Positions 50,097-59,435 of a stretch of 64,000 nt of DNA are shown here, in pieces. Numbering within the stretch: the first letter of the stretch is position 1; the number at the start of each line of letters is the position of its first letter. This DNA is from Clostridiaceae bacterium 14S0207 (GTDB taxonomy: Bacteria; Bacillota; Clostridia; Clostridiales; Clostridiaceae): the NCBI GenBank assembly GCA_003288255.1, contig CP026600.1:1426001-1490000 (forward strand), written 5' to 3'. The notes beneath the pieces are model-generated. The model saw only the letters and a program-made list of their open reading frames with translations, did no database searches and was not told where the DNA came from. The translations under genes were made by a program, and so were the position numbers.

Positions 50097-52274
50097 ATGA
50101 GCAAAATATTAGTATTAGCAGAAAAACCTAGTGTAGGTAGAGATATAGCAAAAGTTTTAAAATGTAATAAGAATAAAGGTAGTTATATAGAAGGAGATAA
50201 GTATATCGTTACATGGGCTTTAGGACACTTAGTTGGACTTCAAGATCCTGAAGGGTATGATAATAAATATAAAAATTGGAATATGGAATCTCTTCCTATG
50301 ATGCCAAAGTATATGAAAACAACAGTTCTTCGTAAAACATCTAAGCAATTTTATGCTGTTAAAAAAGTTATGATGAGAGATGACATTAAAGAAATAGTCA
50401 TTGCTACAGATGCCGGACGTGAAGGAGAATTAGTAGCTAGATGGATTATAGAAAAGGTAGGATCTAAAAAGCCTATAAAAAGATTATGGATATCATCTCA
50501 AACTAATAAAGCCATTATAGAAGGATTTAAAAACTTAAAACCTGGTGAAATGTATGATAATCTATATAAAGCTGCTGTATGTAGAGCAGAAGCTGATTGG
50601 CTTGTTGGATTAAATGTAACTAGGGCATTAACTTGTAAATATAATGCTCAATTATCAGCAGGACGCGTTCAATCACCAACTCTTGGACTTATAATTCAGA
50701 GAGAAGAAGAGATAAAAAGCTTTGTACCTAAAACATATCATACTATAGAAATTAATACACCTAAGTGTAAGTTTACATGGGTTAATAAAGAAGGAAACTC
50801 TAGAATTTTTGATAAAGAATTTTTAAATAAAGTTTTATCAAAAGTAAAATCTAATAATCTTACTTTAGTAGAAGTTAAAGAAGCTAAAAAGAAAAAATAT
50901 CCTAAGGCTTTATATGATTTAACTGAACTTCAAAGAGATTGTAATAAAATTTGGGGATATTCAGCAAAGCAAACTTTAAATATTATGCAAAGACTTTATG
51001 AAAATCATAAGCTTCTTACTTATCCAAGAACTGATTCTAGATATTTATCACAGGATATTGTACCTACAATAAAAGATAGATTAAAAGCAGTTTCTTTTGG
51101 AGAATTTAGGGCTACATCAAGTGAACTATTAAAGCATACTATTAAAGGGAATAAGAACTTTGTAGATGATTCTAAGGTTTCAGATCACCATGCTATAATT
51201 CCAACTGAAGAGAATGGAAACTTAGCTAATCTAAGTACTGAGGAAAAACATGTATACAATTTAGTTATAAAAAGGTTTTTAAGTGTTTTAATGCCTCCTT
51301 ATGAATATATACAAACAACTTTAGAAGGTAATATAAATGGTGAAAGAGTTATAGCTAAAGGAAATGTTGTTGTGTTAAAGGGATGGAAAGCTCTTTATGA
51401 TAAAGAAAGTATAGAAGATAATGAGTCAGATATACTTGAACAGGTTTTACCTAAATTTAATAAAGGTGATGAAATCAAAATTTCAAGTGTTTCTACTAAA
51501 AAAGGAGAAACTAATCCACCAGCAAGATTTAATGAAGGAACATTATTATCTGCTATGGAAAATCCTCAAAAATACACTGAAATAGATAAAGCATCTGCTA
51601 AAACTCTTGGTGAAACAGGGGGATTAGGAACTGTTGCTACAAGGGCAGATATAATAGAAAAATTATTTAATTCCTTTGTTATAGAGAAAAAGGGAAAGGA
51701 TATTTATCCAACATCTAAAGGTAAACAATTAATAGAATTAGTACCAAAGGATTTAAAATCACCCCTTCTTACAGCAGAATGGGAACAACGTCTTGATAAA
51801 ATAAGTAAGGGTAAAGAGAATTCACATAAATTCTTAAAAGAAATAAGAAATTATACAGTTGCCTTAGTACAAGATGTTAAGTTAGAAGAAAATAGCTTTA
51901 AACATGATAATATGACTAGAACTAGATGCCCTGAATGTGGAAAATATCTTTTAGAGGTTAAAGGTAAAAAAGGAAAGATGTTAGTTTGTCAGGATAGAGA
52001 ATGTGGTTACAGAAAAGGTCTTTCTAAAGTAACTAATGCTAGATGTCCTGAATGTCATAAAAAGTTAGAATTAAGAGGAGAAGGGGAAGGGCAAATTTTT
52101 GTTTGTTCTTGTGGATATAGAGAAAAATTAAGTACCTTTAAACAAAGAAAACAAACTAAAGGAAATGCACCTTCTAAAAGAGAAGTATCAAACTATCTAA
52201 AAAAGCAAAACAAACAGAATGAAGAAAATATGAATAGTGCATTAGCTGAAGCATTAGCAAAATTAAAATTATAA
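50097..52274 (+). CDS. topB: DNA topoisomerase III
   Basis: A 725-aa type IA topoisomerase. It has the Toprim domain (LVLAEKPSVGRDIAKVL at the start, then IATDAGREGELVARWI), the active-site tyrosine in LLTYPRTDSRYLS (about residues 306-318) and GLGTVATRADIIEKL (about 513-527). Two C-terminal Cys4 zinc-finger segments (about 611-690) carry CPECGKYLLEV and ARCPECHKKLEL. It decatenates replication and recombination intermediates, possibly with RecQ. The start is ATG 50097 behind AAAGGA; ATG 50076 in frame lacks a site. Confidence 0.92.
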   Translation: MSKILVLAEKPSVGRDIAKVLKCNKNKGSYIEGDKYIVTWALGHLVGLQDPEGYDNKYKNWNMESLPMMPKYMKTTVLRKTSKQFYAVKKVMMRDDIKEIVIATDAGREGELVARWIIEKVGSKKPIKRLWISSQTNKAIIEGFKNLKPGEMYDNLYKAAVCRAEADWLVGLNVTRALTCKYNAQLSAGRVQSPTLGLIIQREEEIKSFVPKTYHTIEINTPKCKFTWVNKEGNSRIFDKEFLNKVLSKVKSNNLTLVEVKEAKKKKYPKALYDLTELQRDCNKIWGYSAKQTLNIMQRLYENHKLLTYPRTDSRYLSQDIVPTIKDRLKAVSFGEFRATSSELLKHTIKGNKNFVDDSKVSDHHAIIPTEENGNLANLSTEEKHVYNLVIKRFLSVLMPPYEYIQTTLEGNINGERVIAKGNVVVLKGWKALYDKESIEDNESDILEQVLPKFNKGDEIKISSVSTKKGETNPPARFNEGTLLSAMENPQKYTEIDKASAKTLGETGGLGTVATRADIIEKLFNSFVIEKKGKDIYPTSKGKQLIELVPKDLKSPLLTAEWEQRLDKISKGKENSHKFLKEIRNYTVALVQDVKLEENSFKHDNMTRTRCPECGKYLLEVKGKKGKMLVCQDRECGYRKGLSKVTNARCPECHKKLELRGEGEGQIFVCSCGYREKLSTFKQRKQTKGNAPSKREVSNYLKKQNKQNEENMNSALAEALAKLKL

Positions 52275-52300
52275 TATTGCCTTTTTAGGAGGAAATATAT

Positions 52301-52624
52301 ATGAACATAGCTATATTAACTTGTAATAAGCTCTCTTATGAATGCTGTGGTGCTTGGTGTCTTCAAGCATTTAATGAAAAAAGTAAAGGATTTGCTATAT
52401 ATAAAGATTTAGATGAAGAGATAAAATTATATGGATTTTTTCATTGCAATGGTTGTGATAAGGATTTAAAAAAAGAATTAGATTATAAAATGGTACAATT
52501 AAAAAAATGTAATGTTACTAGAATTCATCTTTCTCTGTGTGTAAAAAATCAATGTAATAGATATGATGAAATTAAATCTATGCTAGAAAATGAAGGATTT
52601 GAAGTTGTTTATGGAACTCATTAG
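52301..52624 (+). CDS. CGGC-domain protein
   Basis: A 107-aa cysteine-rich protein of the CGGC family (PF08821). It has CCGAWCLQAFNEK (about 16-28), FFHCNGCDKDL (about 47-57, the CxxC place of the family name) and HLSLCVKNQC (about 77-86). It contains about ten cysteines, consistent with metal or Fe-S binding. The function is unknown. It follows topB by 26 bases with its own AGGAGG and is probably co-transcribed. Confidence 0.8.
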   Translation: MNIAILTCNKLSYECCGAWCLQAFNEKSKGFAIYKDLDEEIKLYGFFHCNGCDKDLKKELDYKMVQLKKCNVTRIHLSLCVKNQCNRYDEIKSMLENEGFEVVYGTH

Positions 52625-52695
52625 AATTAGTATAAATAACGGAGCTTATTTCAATGTGACAAGTTCCAGTTTGAAATTGTATTTATGAGCGTATT

Positions 52696-52724
52696 AAAAA
52701 AGGAGGGATTAACCTCCTTTTTAA
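52696..52724. terminator. Bidirectional terminator
   Basis: AAAAAAGGAGG pairs with CCTCCTTTTT around GATTAA. It lies between the converging CGGC and HAD genes. Confidence 0.88.
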
Positions 52725-52734
52725 CTTATTTAGA

Positions 52735-53463
52735 TTAGAATTGAATATCTAAAGGTGAAAGCTTATATATCATATCTTTTCTTTCAACTATTATTTTTGC
52801 TTTTTCTCGTACTTCATTATCTTCAAGAATCTTTTCTACAAGTTCTTTAGTAGGATTTATTGCAGTTGGATTTCCTACATTCTTAAACATAGTAAAATCT
52901 CCAGAAGTATCTCCATAAGCATAACTTTTACTTAAATCAATATCATATTTTGCACAAAAGCTTGATATTGCCTTTTGTTTACTTTCACTATCCCACATAG
53001 GTATTAATTCACCTGTATATATATCATTTTTATCTTTTTCATATACAGTACCTACATAATCAGTAAACCCATGTTTTAAGCTCATGTTTTTAACTAATTC
53101 TATAGGAGAACCTGAAATTGCTATAACTAAATGTCCATTCTTTTTATGATATTCTATTCGATCTCTAGTAAAGGTATAAACCCTATCACCTTTTTGTTTT
53201 ATTACTAACTCAGCTATGAATTCAATTTGTGATTTATGCAAACCTTTTATTGCCTCTGTATAGATATCCGCCATTTTTAAAAGATAATTATCATAGTTTC
53301 CTTGTCTTTTATCCCATTTAATATAGTAAGGACGAACTTCGTTGTACCATCTAGAATTATCTATAATCTCACTTTTAATTAGTTTTTTAAATACTTCTGT
53401 AATTAATCCTTCTCTGTATAATGTTCCATCAATATCAAAAAATGCAGCTACTTTACTTGACAT
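52735..53463 (-). CDS. HAD-superfamily subfamily IB hydrolase
   Basis: A 242-aa phosphatase-like protein. Motif I is FFDIDGTLYREG (about residues 8-19, DxDGT), motif II is VIAISGSPIE (about 132-141), and motif III/IV is YAYGDTSGDFTMFKNVGNPT (about 191-210). This is the HAD-IB layout of SerB-like and lysophosphatidate-type enzymes. Substrate unknown. Start behind AGGAGTTG on its strand. Confidence 0.88.
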   Translation of the reverse strand: MSSKVAAFFDIDGTLYREGLITEVFKKLIKSEIIDNSRWYNEVRPYYIKWDKRQGNYDNYLLKMADIYTEAIKGLHKSQIEFIAELVIKQKGDRVYTFTRDRIEYHKKNGHLVIAISGSPIELVKNMSLKHGFTDYVGTVYEKDKNDIYTGELIPMWDSESKQKAISSFCAKYDIDLSKSYAYGDTSGDFTMFKNVGNPTAINPTKELVEKILEDNEVREKAKIIVERKDMIYKLSPLDIQF

Positions 53464-53605
53464 AATTTATCAACTCCTTACAATTGAATATATAAATTAA
53501 TTTTTTATAAAACATTTTCCAAAGATTTCCAAGGAAATTTAATTTATATTAAGCAAGATTATAATAGATATCTATGTAAAAATCAATAAGAATTTAGGTG
53601 ATTTT

Positions 53606-54895
53606 ATGAATAAAAACACTAGTAATATTATTATTCCTAAAAAAGTTCAATATATTATAGAAACCTTAAAAAGAAACGGATTTAAAAGCTATGTTGTCGG
53701 AGGATGTGTAAGAGATTCTCTTTTACACAAGGTTCCCAAAGATTGGGATATTACAACTAATGCAGAACCTAATACTATTATAGATATATTTAATGATTTG
53801 GGACATAAAACTTATGAAGTAGGTAAAGCTTTTGGAACAATTATAGTTAATATACATAAGGAGGACTTTGAAGTAACTACTTTTAGATGTGAAAAAGATT
53901 ATATAAATAATAGAAAACCTTCCATAGTTTATTTTACAAAGGATATTAAAGAAGATTTAAAAAGAAGAGATTTTACAATAAATGCTATGGCATATAATTA
54001 TGAAGATGGGTTAATAGATATTTTTCATGGAAAATCTGATTTAAATAAAGCATTAATAAAAACTGTTGGAAATAGTAGTGATAGATTTTTTGAGGATGCT
54101 CTTAGAATGTTGCGAGCTATTAGATTTTCAACTTGTTTAAATTTTACATTAGATCCTCTAACTAAAAATGGTATTTATATAAATAGGTCTTTAATAAGAA
54201 ATATAAGTAAAGAAAGAATAACTACTGAATTAACCAAAATCTTTTCAGATAAAAATTGTTATAAGGGGATACTTACTCTTTTTGAAACAGAGATTATTTA
54301 TGATATCTTCCAAATTAAGAATTATACTTTAGAAAATGATTTGAAACTTTTAAATAGATTTTCACATATATTTTATTTAGACCTGTCTTTGGAGGAAAAG
54401 CTAAGTTTTTTCTTATTTATTATATATAAGTATATATTGAAGGCTTCTATAGAAAGTATAAGATTAAAAGAATGCTTATCTTATCCCAATGAAGTTATAA
54501 AACATATAAATACTAATTTAAAATACCTATATAATCCTATAAACAAGGCTACAAGGTTATACGTATGTAAAATTATTAATGAATTTTCCTTAGAAAATTT
54601 AAATGATTTTTTACAGGTATATTCAGCATATATATTAATTTTAGAAGATAAAGTGTATGAGGAAATACTAAAGGACTTTTTAAAAGAAAAAGAATATATT
54701 ATACAAAATAGAGTACCTATAAGTTTAAAAGATTTAAATATTAATGGAAAGGGTTTAATAGATTTAGGAATAAAAGAGGGGATACGTATAAAAAAAATAT
54801 TAAATATTCTATTAGAGAAAACTATTGAAAATCCTAAATTAAATTCTAAAGAAAAGTTAATAGAAGAAGCAATTAAAGTTGCTAATAATATTTAA
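53606..54895 (+). CDS. cca: CCA tRNA nucleotidyltransferase / polyA polymerase family
   Basis: A 429-aa class II nucleotidyltransferase. The catalytic head is YVVGGCVRDSLL, then PKDWDITTNAEP with the DxD metal site (about residues 25-50). FEVTTFRCEKDY and KRRDFTINAMAYN (about 117-129) follow, then the FFEDALRMLRAIRFSTCLNF neck (about 153-172). The C-terminus lacks an obvious HD domain, as in the shorter bacterial type. It adds or repairs the CCA end of tRNAs. A single gene, with GTGAT just before ATG 53606. Confidence 0.88.
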   Translation: MNKNTSNIIIPKKVQYIIETLKRNGFKSYVVGGCVRDSLLHKVPKDWDITTNAEPNTIIDIFNDLGHKTYEVGKAFGTIIVNIHKEDFEVTTFRCEKDYINNRKPSIVYFTKDIKEDLKRRDFTINAMAYNYEDGLIDIFHGKSDLNKALIKTVGNSSDRFFEDALRMLRAIRFSTCLNFTLDPLTKNGIYINRSLIRNISKERITTELTKIFSDKNCYKGILTLFETEIIYDIFQIKNYTLENDLKLLNRFSHIFYLDLSLEEKLSFFLFIIYKYILKASIESIRLKECLSYPNEVIKHINTNLKYLYNPINKATRLYVCKIINEFSLENLNDFLQVYSAYILILEDKVYEEILKDFLKEKEYIIQNRVPISLKDLNINGKGLIDLGIKEGIRIKKILNILLEKTIENPKLNSKEKLIEEAIKVANNI

Positions 54896-54899
54896 AATT

Positions 54900-54935
54900 A
54901 ATAATAAGGTGTAAATTCCATTACACCTTATTATT
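54900..54935. terminator. Bidirectional terminator between cca and asnA
   Basis: A perfect 15-bp stem pairs AATAATAAGGTGTAA with TTACACCTTATTATT around ATTCCA. Confidence 0.88.
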
Positions 54936-54942
54936 TCTAAGA

Positions 54943-55953
54943 TTAAAGAAGTTCTATATCACTATTTAAACATTGAGATATAATATCTTCACTCCAAACA
55001 GAGCTTTGAACCTCTCCTATATGTTTTTTCTTTAAGAAGAACATGCAAATTCTTGATTGACCTATTCCTCCACCAATAGTGTAAGGTAATTTACCTTCTA
55101 ATAATGCTTTATGGTAAGGAAGTTCACGTCTTTCCATCATATTAGCTTTTTCTAATTGGTCCATTAAAGCTTTTTCATCTACTCTTATACCCATTGAAGA
55201 CAGTTCTAAAGCGCATCCTAATGTTGGATACCAGAATAATATGTCTCCATTTAGGCTCCAATCATCATAGTCAGGAGAACGTCCATCATGTTTTTTACCG
55301 CTCTTTAAAATATCACCGATTTGCATTAAGAATACAGCTTTCTTTTCTCTTGCAATTTCATTTTCTCTTTCTTTATCTGTAAGATTTGGATACATATCTT
55401 CTAATTCTTGACTTGTTACAAAAGTAATTTCTTCAGGTAATATTTTAGTATATCCTTTTATAAAACTAGCTACTAAATCTTCTGTTTCTTTAAATACACT
55501 ATAAATAGTTCTTACAGTTTCTTTTAATGTTTCCATATTTCTATCTTCTTTACGTATTACTTTTTCCCAATCCCATTGGTCTACATAAAAAGAATGTAAT
55601 CTATCTAAGTCTTCATCTCTTCTTATGGCATTCATATCAGTATAAAGACCTTCGCCATTTTCAAAACCATATGTAAGTAGAGCTATTCTCTTCCATTTAG
55701 CTAAAGATTGAACTATTTCTAATTCTTCTTTAACACCTTTAGCATCAAAAGATACAGGTCTTTCATAACCATTTAAGTTATCATTAATACCACTATCTTT
55801 CTTTACGAAAAGGGGAGCTGAAACTCTAACTAAATTCAACTTTTCTGCTAATTTACTTTCAAAAAAGTCTTTAATTTTTTTAATGTTAATTTCTGTTTCC
55901 TTAATACTACTTTTTAGTTCCATTGAAATTTGTGAATACTTTAAATCTACCAT
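54943..55953 (-). CDS. asnA: Aspartate-ammonia ligase (asparagine synthetase A)
   Basis: A 336-aa AsnA of the class II aminoacyl-tRNA-synthetase-like fold. It has [20 protein letters not shown] (about 41-60), [20 protein letters not shown] (about 104-123), VDQWDWEK, and the C-terminal [20 protein letters not shown] (about 293-312). It makes asparagine from aspartate, ammonia and ATP. An AAGGAGGA site precedes the ATG. Transcription is controlled by an upstream T-box that reads uncharged tRNA-Asn. Confidence 0.95.
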   Translation of the reverse strand: MVDLKYSQISMELKSSIKETEINIKKIKDFFESKLAEKLNLVRVSAPLFVKKDSGINDNLNGYERPVSFDAKGVKEELEIVQSLAKWKRIALLTYGFENGEGLYTDMNAIRRDEDLDRLHSFYVDQWDWEKVIRKEDRNMETLKETVRTIYSVFKETEDLVASFIKGYTKILPEEITFVTSQELEDMYPNLTDKERENEIAREKKAVFLMQIGDILKSGKKHDGRSPDYDDWSLNGDILFWYPTLGCALELSSMGIRVDEKALMDQLEKANMMERRELPYHKALLEGKLPYTIGGGIGQSRICMFFLKKKHIGEVQSSVWSEDIISQCLNSDIELL

Positions 55954-55975
55954 TGTACAAATCCTCCTTTAAAAT

Positions 55976-56245
55976 AAAAAAAATCTTTCATCCACTAAAG
56001 GGACGAAAGACTGTATATTTCGCGGTACCACCCTAATTAGTCTGAAAGACTCACTCGTAATAACAGTACGAAATAATATAATTATTTGATACTGTTCCAA
56101 ATTTAACGGTATGGTTCCGTCTAAGTCTACTGTTCTTTCGAAGTTCGGTTAGAAACTCTGAGATGTTCTTCAATATAAACTTTAGTGTCAAACTCTCACC
56201 ATCATTGACTCGCTATGACTTCAATTTATATCTACTCTTCTCTTC
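55976..56245 (-). promoter_or_regulatory. T-box riboswitch (tRNA-Asn) of asnA
   Basis: On the minus strand the T-box core AGGGTGGTACCGCG lies at 56034-56021. The terminator is CTTTCGTCC/GGATGAAAG plus a T-run at about 56010-55976. Stem I lies further upstream. On its right-hand side, GAAGAACATC carries the codon AAC (56167-56165) followed by A, the expected specifier position, and AAC is Asn, matching the gene. Confidence 0.92.
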
Positions 56246-56281
56246 ATAGTAAATATCTATATGTTTTTTAATTTGATTTTA

Positions 56282-56310
56282 ATTTTATAACTAATTTCTT
56301 AAATTGTCAA
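56282..56310 (-). promoter_or_regulatory. asnA promoter
   Basis: On the minus strand, TTGACA (56310-56305) and TAAAAT (56287-56282) have a 17-base spacer, directly upstream of the T-box leader. Confidence 0.75.
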
Positions 56311-56443
56311 TAAAATTTTTGTAGAAAAATAAAGAAAAATTTATTTGAATTATCATAATAAGAACTTATAAGTCTTTCGTTTAAATGATATAATTGAAAT
56401 CAAGATGTTTTATGATATACAAAGATTCTTGAGGAGGGGTTTC

Positions 56444-57469
56444 ATGAATAACTTAGCTATAGATGAATTTGGTTTTAACATTGGAAATATGAAAAAAGGA
56501 AAAAATAATTGTATAACTGATGTAAAAGGAGTTACGGTTGGTCATTATACAATAAAAGAAGAAGATATTAATACTGGAATAACTGCAATACTTCCTCATG
56601 AAGGTAATATTTTTAAAGAGAAAGTACAAGCTGCATCCTATGTTATAAATGGTTTTGGTAAGACTACAGGACTAATACAGTTAGATGAATTAGGAACTAT
56701 AGAAACTCCTATAGTTTTAACTAACACCTTAAGTGTAGGATCTGCATTTCAAGGTGTAATAAAATATATGTTAGAAGAAAATGAAGATATTGGTTTTTCA
56801 ACAGGTACGGTAAATCCTATAATCTGTGAATGTAATGATGGATATTTAAACAATATTAGAAAAAATGTTATAACAGAAGAATTAGTATATAAAACTATTA
56901 AATCTACAGATAAAGAATTTTTACAAGGTGCAGTAGGTGCTGGAACTGGTATGTGTTGTCTTGGATTAAAAGGTGGTATAGGTTCTTCTTCTAGGATAAT
57001 AAACATAAATAATGTTGAATATACTTTAGGAGTTTTAGTACTTAGCAATTTTGGAATAGGTGAAAATTTAACTATTCAAGGAAAACCTTTTGGGCATACA
57101 TTAAAAAATGCTTATCCCAGGGAAGATAAAGGATCTATTATAGTTATATTTGCTACAGATCTACCTTTAAACAATAGGCAACTTAAAAGAGTTTGTAAAA
57201 GAGCTAATATAGGTTTAGTACGAACTGGAAGTTATCTTGGAAATGGTAGTGGAGACATTGTAATAGGATTTTCCACTGAAAATAAAGTTAAACATTATGA
57301 AAAAGATCATATATTGCAGGGAAAATACTTAAATGAAAACTATATAGACACGGTATTTAAAGCAATGGGAGAGGCAACAGAAGAGAGTATTCTTAATGCT
57401 CTTATAAATGCAGAAACTACAGTGGGATTTTTAAAACGTAAAAAATTAGGTTTAAGAGATATTTTATAA
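56444..57469 (+). CDS. P1 family (S58) aminopeptidase/amidase, DmpA-like
   Basis: A 341-aa N-terminal-nucleophile hydrolase of the DmpA/P1 family (PF03576). It has CITDVKGVTVGHYTI (about 21-35) and VINGFGKTTGLIQLDELG (about 67-84). The autocleavage region is GTGMCCLGLKGGIGSSSRII (about 169-188), and LVLSNFGIG follows. In DmpA cleavage occurs before a Gly-Ser; here the SSS of GIGSSSRI is the corresponding position. Substrates are N-terminal residues or D/L-amino-acid amides. I start at ATG 56444 behind GAGGAGGGG; ATG 56405 in frame has no site. Confidence 0.88.
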   Translation: MNNLAIDEFGFNIGNMKKGKNNCITDVKGVTVGHYTIKEEDINTGITAILPHEGNIFKEKVQAASYVINGFGKTTGLIQLDELGTIETPIVLTNTLSVGSAFQGVIKYMLEENEDIGFSTGTVNPIICECNDGYLNNIRKNVITEELVYKTIKSTDKEFLQGAVGAGTGMCCLGLKGGIGSSSRIININNVEYTLGVLVLSNFGIGENLTIQGKPFGHTLKNAYPREDKGSIIVIFATDLPLNNRQLKRVCKRANIGLVRTGSYLGNGSGDIVIGFSTENKVKHYEKDHILQGKYLNENYIDTVFKAMGEATEESILNALINAETTVGFLKRKKLGLRDIL

Positions 57470-57539
57470 GCTTAATGTATTTACATATTATGGTAAAAAA
57501 TGTATAATATCTTATATGTGAATATTTGAGGTGAGTTTA

Positions 57540-58691
57540 TTGAAAAAAAATAATACAAAAAATAAGATACTTTTAGTTACAATAGCTTCAATGGTATTTT
57601 TAGTAGGAGGTTATATCAATTATAAGCAAGGGCATAGTGATAAAAAGGTACTAGAGGCTAAAAAAGAAGAACTAAGTTTAAATTATAATGAACTTTTTAG
57701 TAATCCCAATAAAGAAGAAGATAATAATTTAGATATACTTATTGGAGGAAAAATAGAATTTTCAAAGGAACTACAGGATAAGTTAAATAAAAATCAAGAG
57801 GGATATAAGGAATTGTTTTCTTGTATGAATAATTTATGCAAGAAGTCTATACCTATTTTTTCTTTAAATTCTTATTTTGAGAAAGAAAATGTTATTCATA
57901 AAGAATTTTGTGATTCTTTAAAAAAACAATTAAACTTACAACTTATAAATGGAGATAAAAAGGGCATATATGAACAGGGAAACAAGAAATTGTTTGAAAG
58001 TTTAGATATGTTAAAAAATAATGATATAAAAGTTTTAGGATTAAAAGATAACTTAGCTGAAAAAAATTATGTAGTAATTAAAAAAAACAATTTTAAAATA
58101 GGTATCTTAAATTATAATATTGAAGATAAAGTTAAAAGAGATAATGTTTTTTCTAATTATTATAATTCTTTTTCTTTAGAAAACTATGAAGGAAGTTTAA
58201 AAAATCTTGCTCAAAACATAGAAAATATAAAAAAGCAAGGAGTTACTTATATTATAGCTACACTTAATTTTCAAGAGACAAAGAAAAATCATCTAAAAAT
58301 AAAAAAGGACTTTTCTGATTTAGGTGTAAACTTAATAATAGAAAAAGGTACTAATTCTACTGCTAAAAATGATGTTTTAAAAAACACCAATACTTTATGT
58401 ATGGAAAATAATAGTGATTTTTTATCCTATAAGAATTTATATTCATCCAAGGCAGATAATATGAACTATTTTATTAAGATTAATTTAACAAATAAGGATA
58501 ATGCTACAAAGGTTAATAATATAAAATATATTCCTATAGCTTTATATGAAAATAATAATAAATTTAAATTAATTCCACTGACTAAAAGGCAAGAATACAA
58601 GGATTATAAAATAGAGGATATAAAAGATATAAATGCTTTGGAAAACAAAAAAGAAAATATATTAAACAGTATAAAAAGAATTTATAATTAA
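57540..58691 (+). CDS. CapA-like (PGA_cap) membrane-anchored protein, probably without metal site
   Basis: A 383-aa protein with an N-terminal helix (about residues 8-25) and an extracellular part. The order of segments recalls CapA/PGA_cap phosphoesterase-fold proteins: DILIGGKIEF early on, then KKLFESLDMLKNNDIKVLGL, KKNNFKIGILNYN and GVTYIIATLNFQE. However, the usual GD, NE, NNH and H-x-H metal-binding residues are not found at these places. Function is therefore unclear. TTG at 57540 follows GAGGTGA at the right distance; GTG 57531 is inside that site. Confidence 0.55.
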   Translation: MKKNNTKNKILLVTIASMVFLVGGYINYKQGHSDKKVLEAKKEELSLNYNELFSNPNKEEDNNLDILIGGKIEFSKELQDKLNKNQEGYKELFSCMNNLCKKSIPIFSLNSYFEKENVIHKEFCDSLKKQLNLQLINGDKKGIYEQGNKKLFESLDMLKNNDIKVLGLKDNLAEKNYVVIKKNNFKIGILNYNIEDKVKRDNVFSNYYNSFSLENYEGSLKNLAQNIENIKKQGVTYIIATLNFQETKKNHLKIKKDFSDLGVNLIIEKGTNSTAKNDVLKNTNTLCMENNSDFLSYKNLYSSKADNMNYFIKINLTNKDNATKVNNIKYIPIALYENNNKFKLIPLTKRQEYKDYKIEDIKDINALENKKENILNSIKRIYN

Positions 58692-58747
58692 AAATATCAT
58701 AAGGGTATTTTATAAGTGTAAATAAGATAATAAAAGGAGTTGTTCAT

Positions 58748-59419
58748 ATGCTTTTAGACAGAAAAAACCTAGATTCTTCTATAATACTTAATGAATTTAA
58801 TTTTATGCTTAATAAAGTTAATACAAGAAGTGAAATAGTTTTAAATATAAATGATTTGCCTAAAAACACAGCTTTAATTATAGTAGATATGGTAAATTCC
58901 TTTGCAACAGAGGGGGGAGAACTATATTCAAACAATGTTAAAGATTTAATTCCATCTATAGTAGAATTAGCTAAGAAATTTGAAGAGAGAAATATGCCTA
59001 TAATTGCATATAGGGATTCACATAATATTAATTCTCCAGAGTTTCATAGTTTTCCGAGTCACTCGCTACAAGGAACTTATGGTAGTGAATTAGTAGATGA
59101 ATTAAAAGAAATAAATTCTATTATATCTGTATTAAAAAATTCTACTAATGGATGTATAGCTAAAAATCCTTATGAAATTTTAGAAGGAAAATATACTAGC
59201 TTTGTTATAGTTGGTTGTTGTTCAGATATATGTATATATCAACTTGCATTAACTTTAAAAACCTATTTTAATCAATTAGATATAGAATCATCAATAATTA
59301 TACCTACTAAGATGGTAACAACATTTAATGGGATAAATCATAATGCTGATATATATGATACTATATTTTTTTATAGTATGATTGTTAATGGAATAGATAT
59401 AGTAGGTGATATAAAATAA
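58748..59419 (+). CDS. Isochorismatase-family cysteine hydrolase (nicotinamidase-like)
   Basis: A 223-aa protein. Residues 1-35 are an extra N-terminus. The isochorismatase-like core has the catalytic aspartate in LIIVDMVNSFAT (about residues 42-53), HSFPSHSLQGTYGSELVDEL (about 100-119), and the nucleophile in VIVGCCSDICIYQLALTL (about 157-174). The CCSDIC motif fits nicotinamidases. An AAAGGAG site precedes the ATG. It lies 16 bases before an ADP-ribosylglycohydrolase gene, which fits degradation of NAD-derived compounds. Confidence 0.82.
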   Translation: MLLDRKNLDSSIILNEFNFMLNKVNTRSEIVLNINDLPKNTALIIVDMVNSFATEGGELYSNNVKDLIPSIVELAKKFEERNMPIIAYRDSHNINSPEFHSFPSHSLQGTYGSELVDELKEINSIISVLKNSTNGCIAKNPYEILEGKYTSFVIVGCCSDICIYQLALTLKTYFNQLDIESSIIIPTKMVTTFNGINHNADIYDTIFFYSMIVNGIDIVGDIK

Positions 59420-59435
59420 AGGGGGATATTTACAA

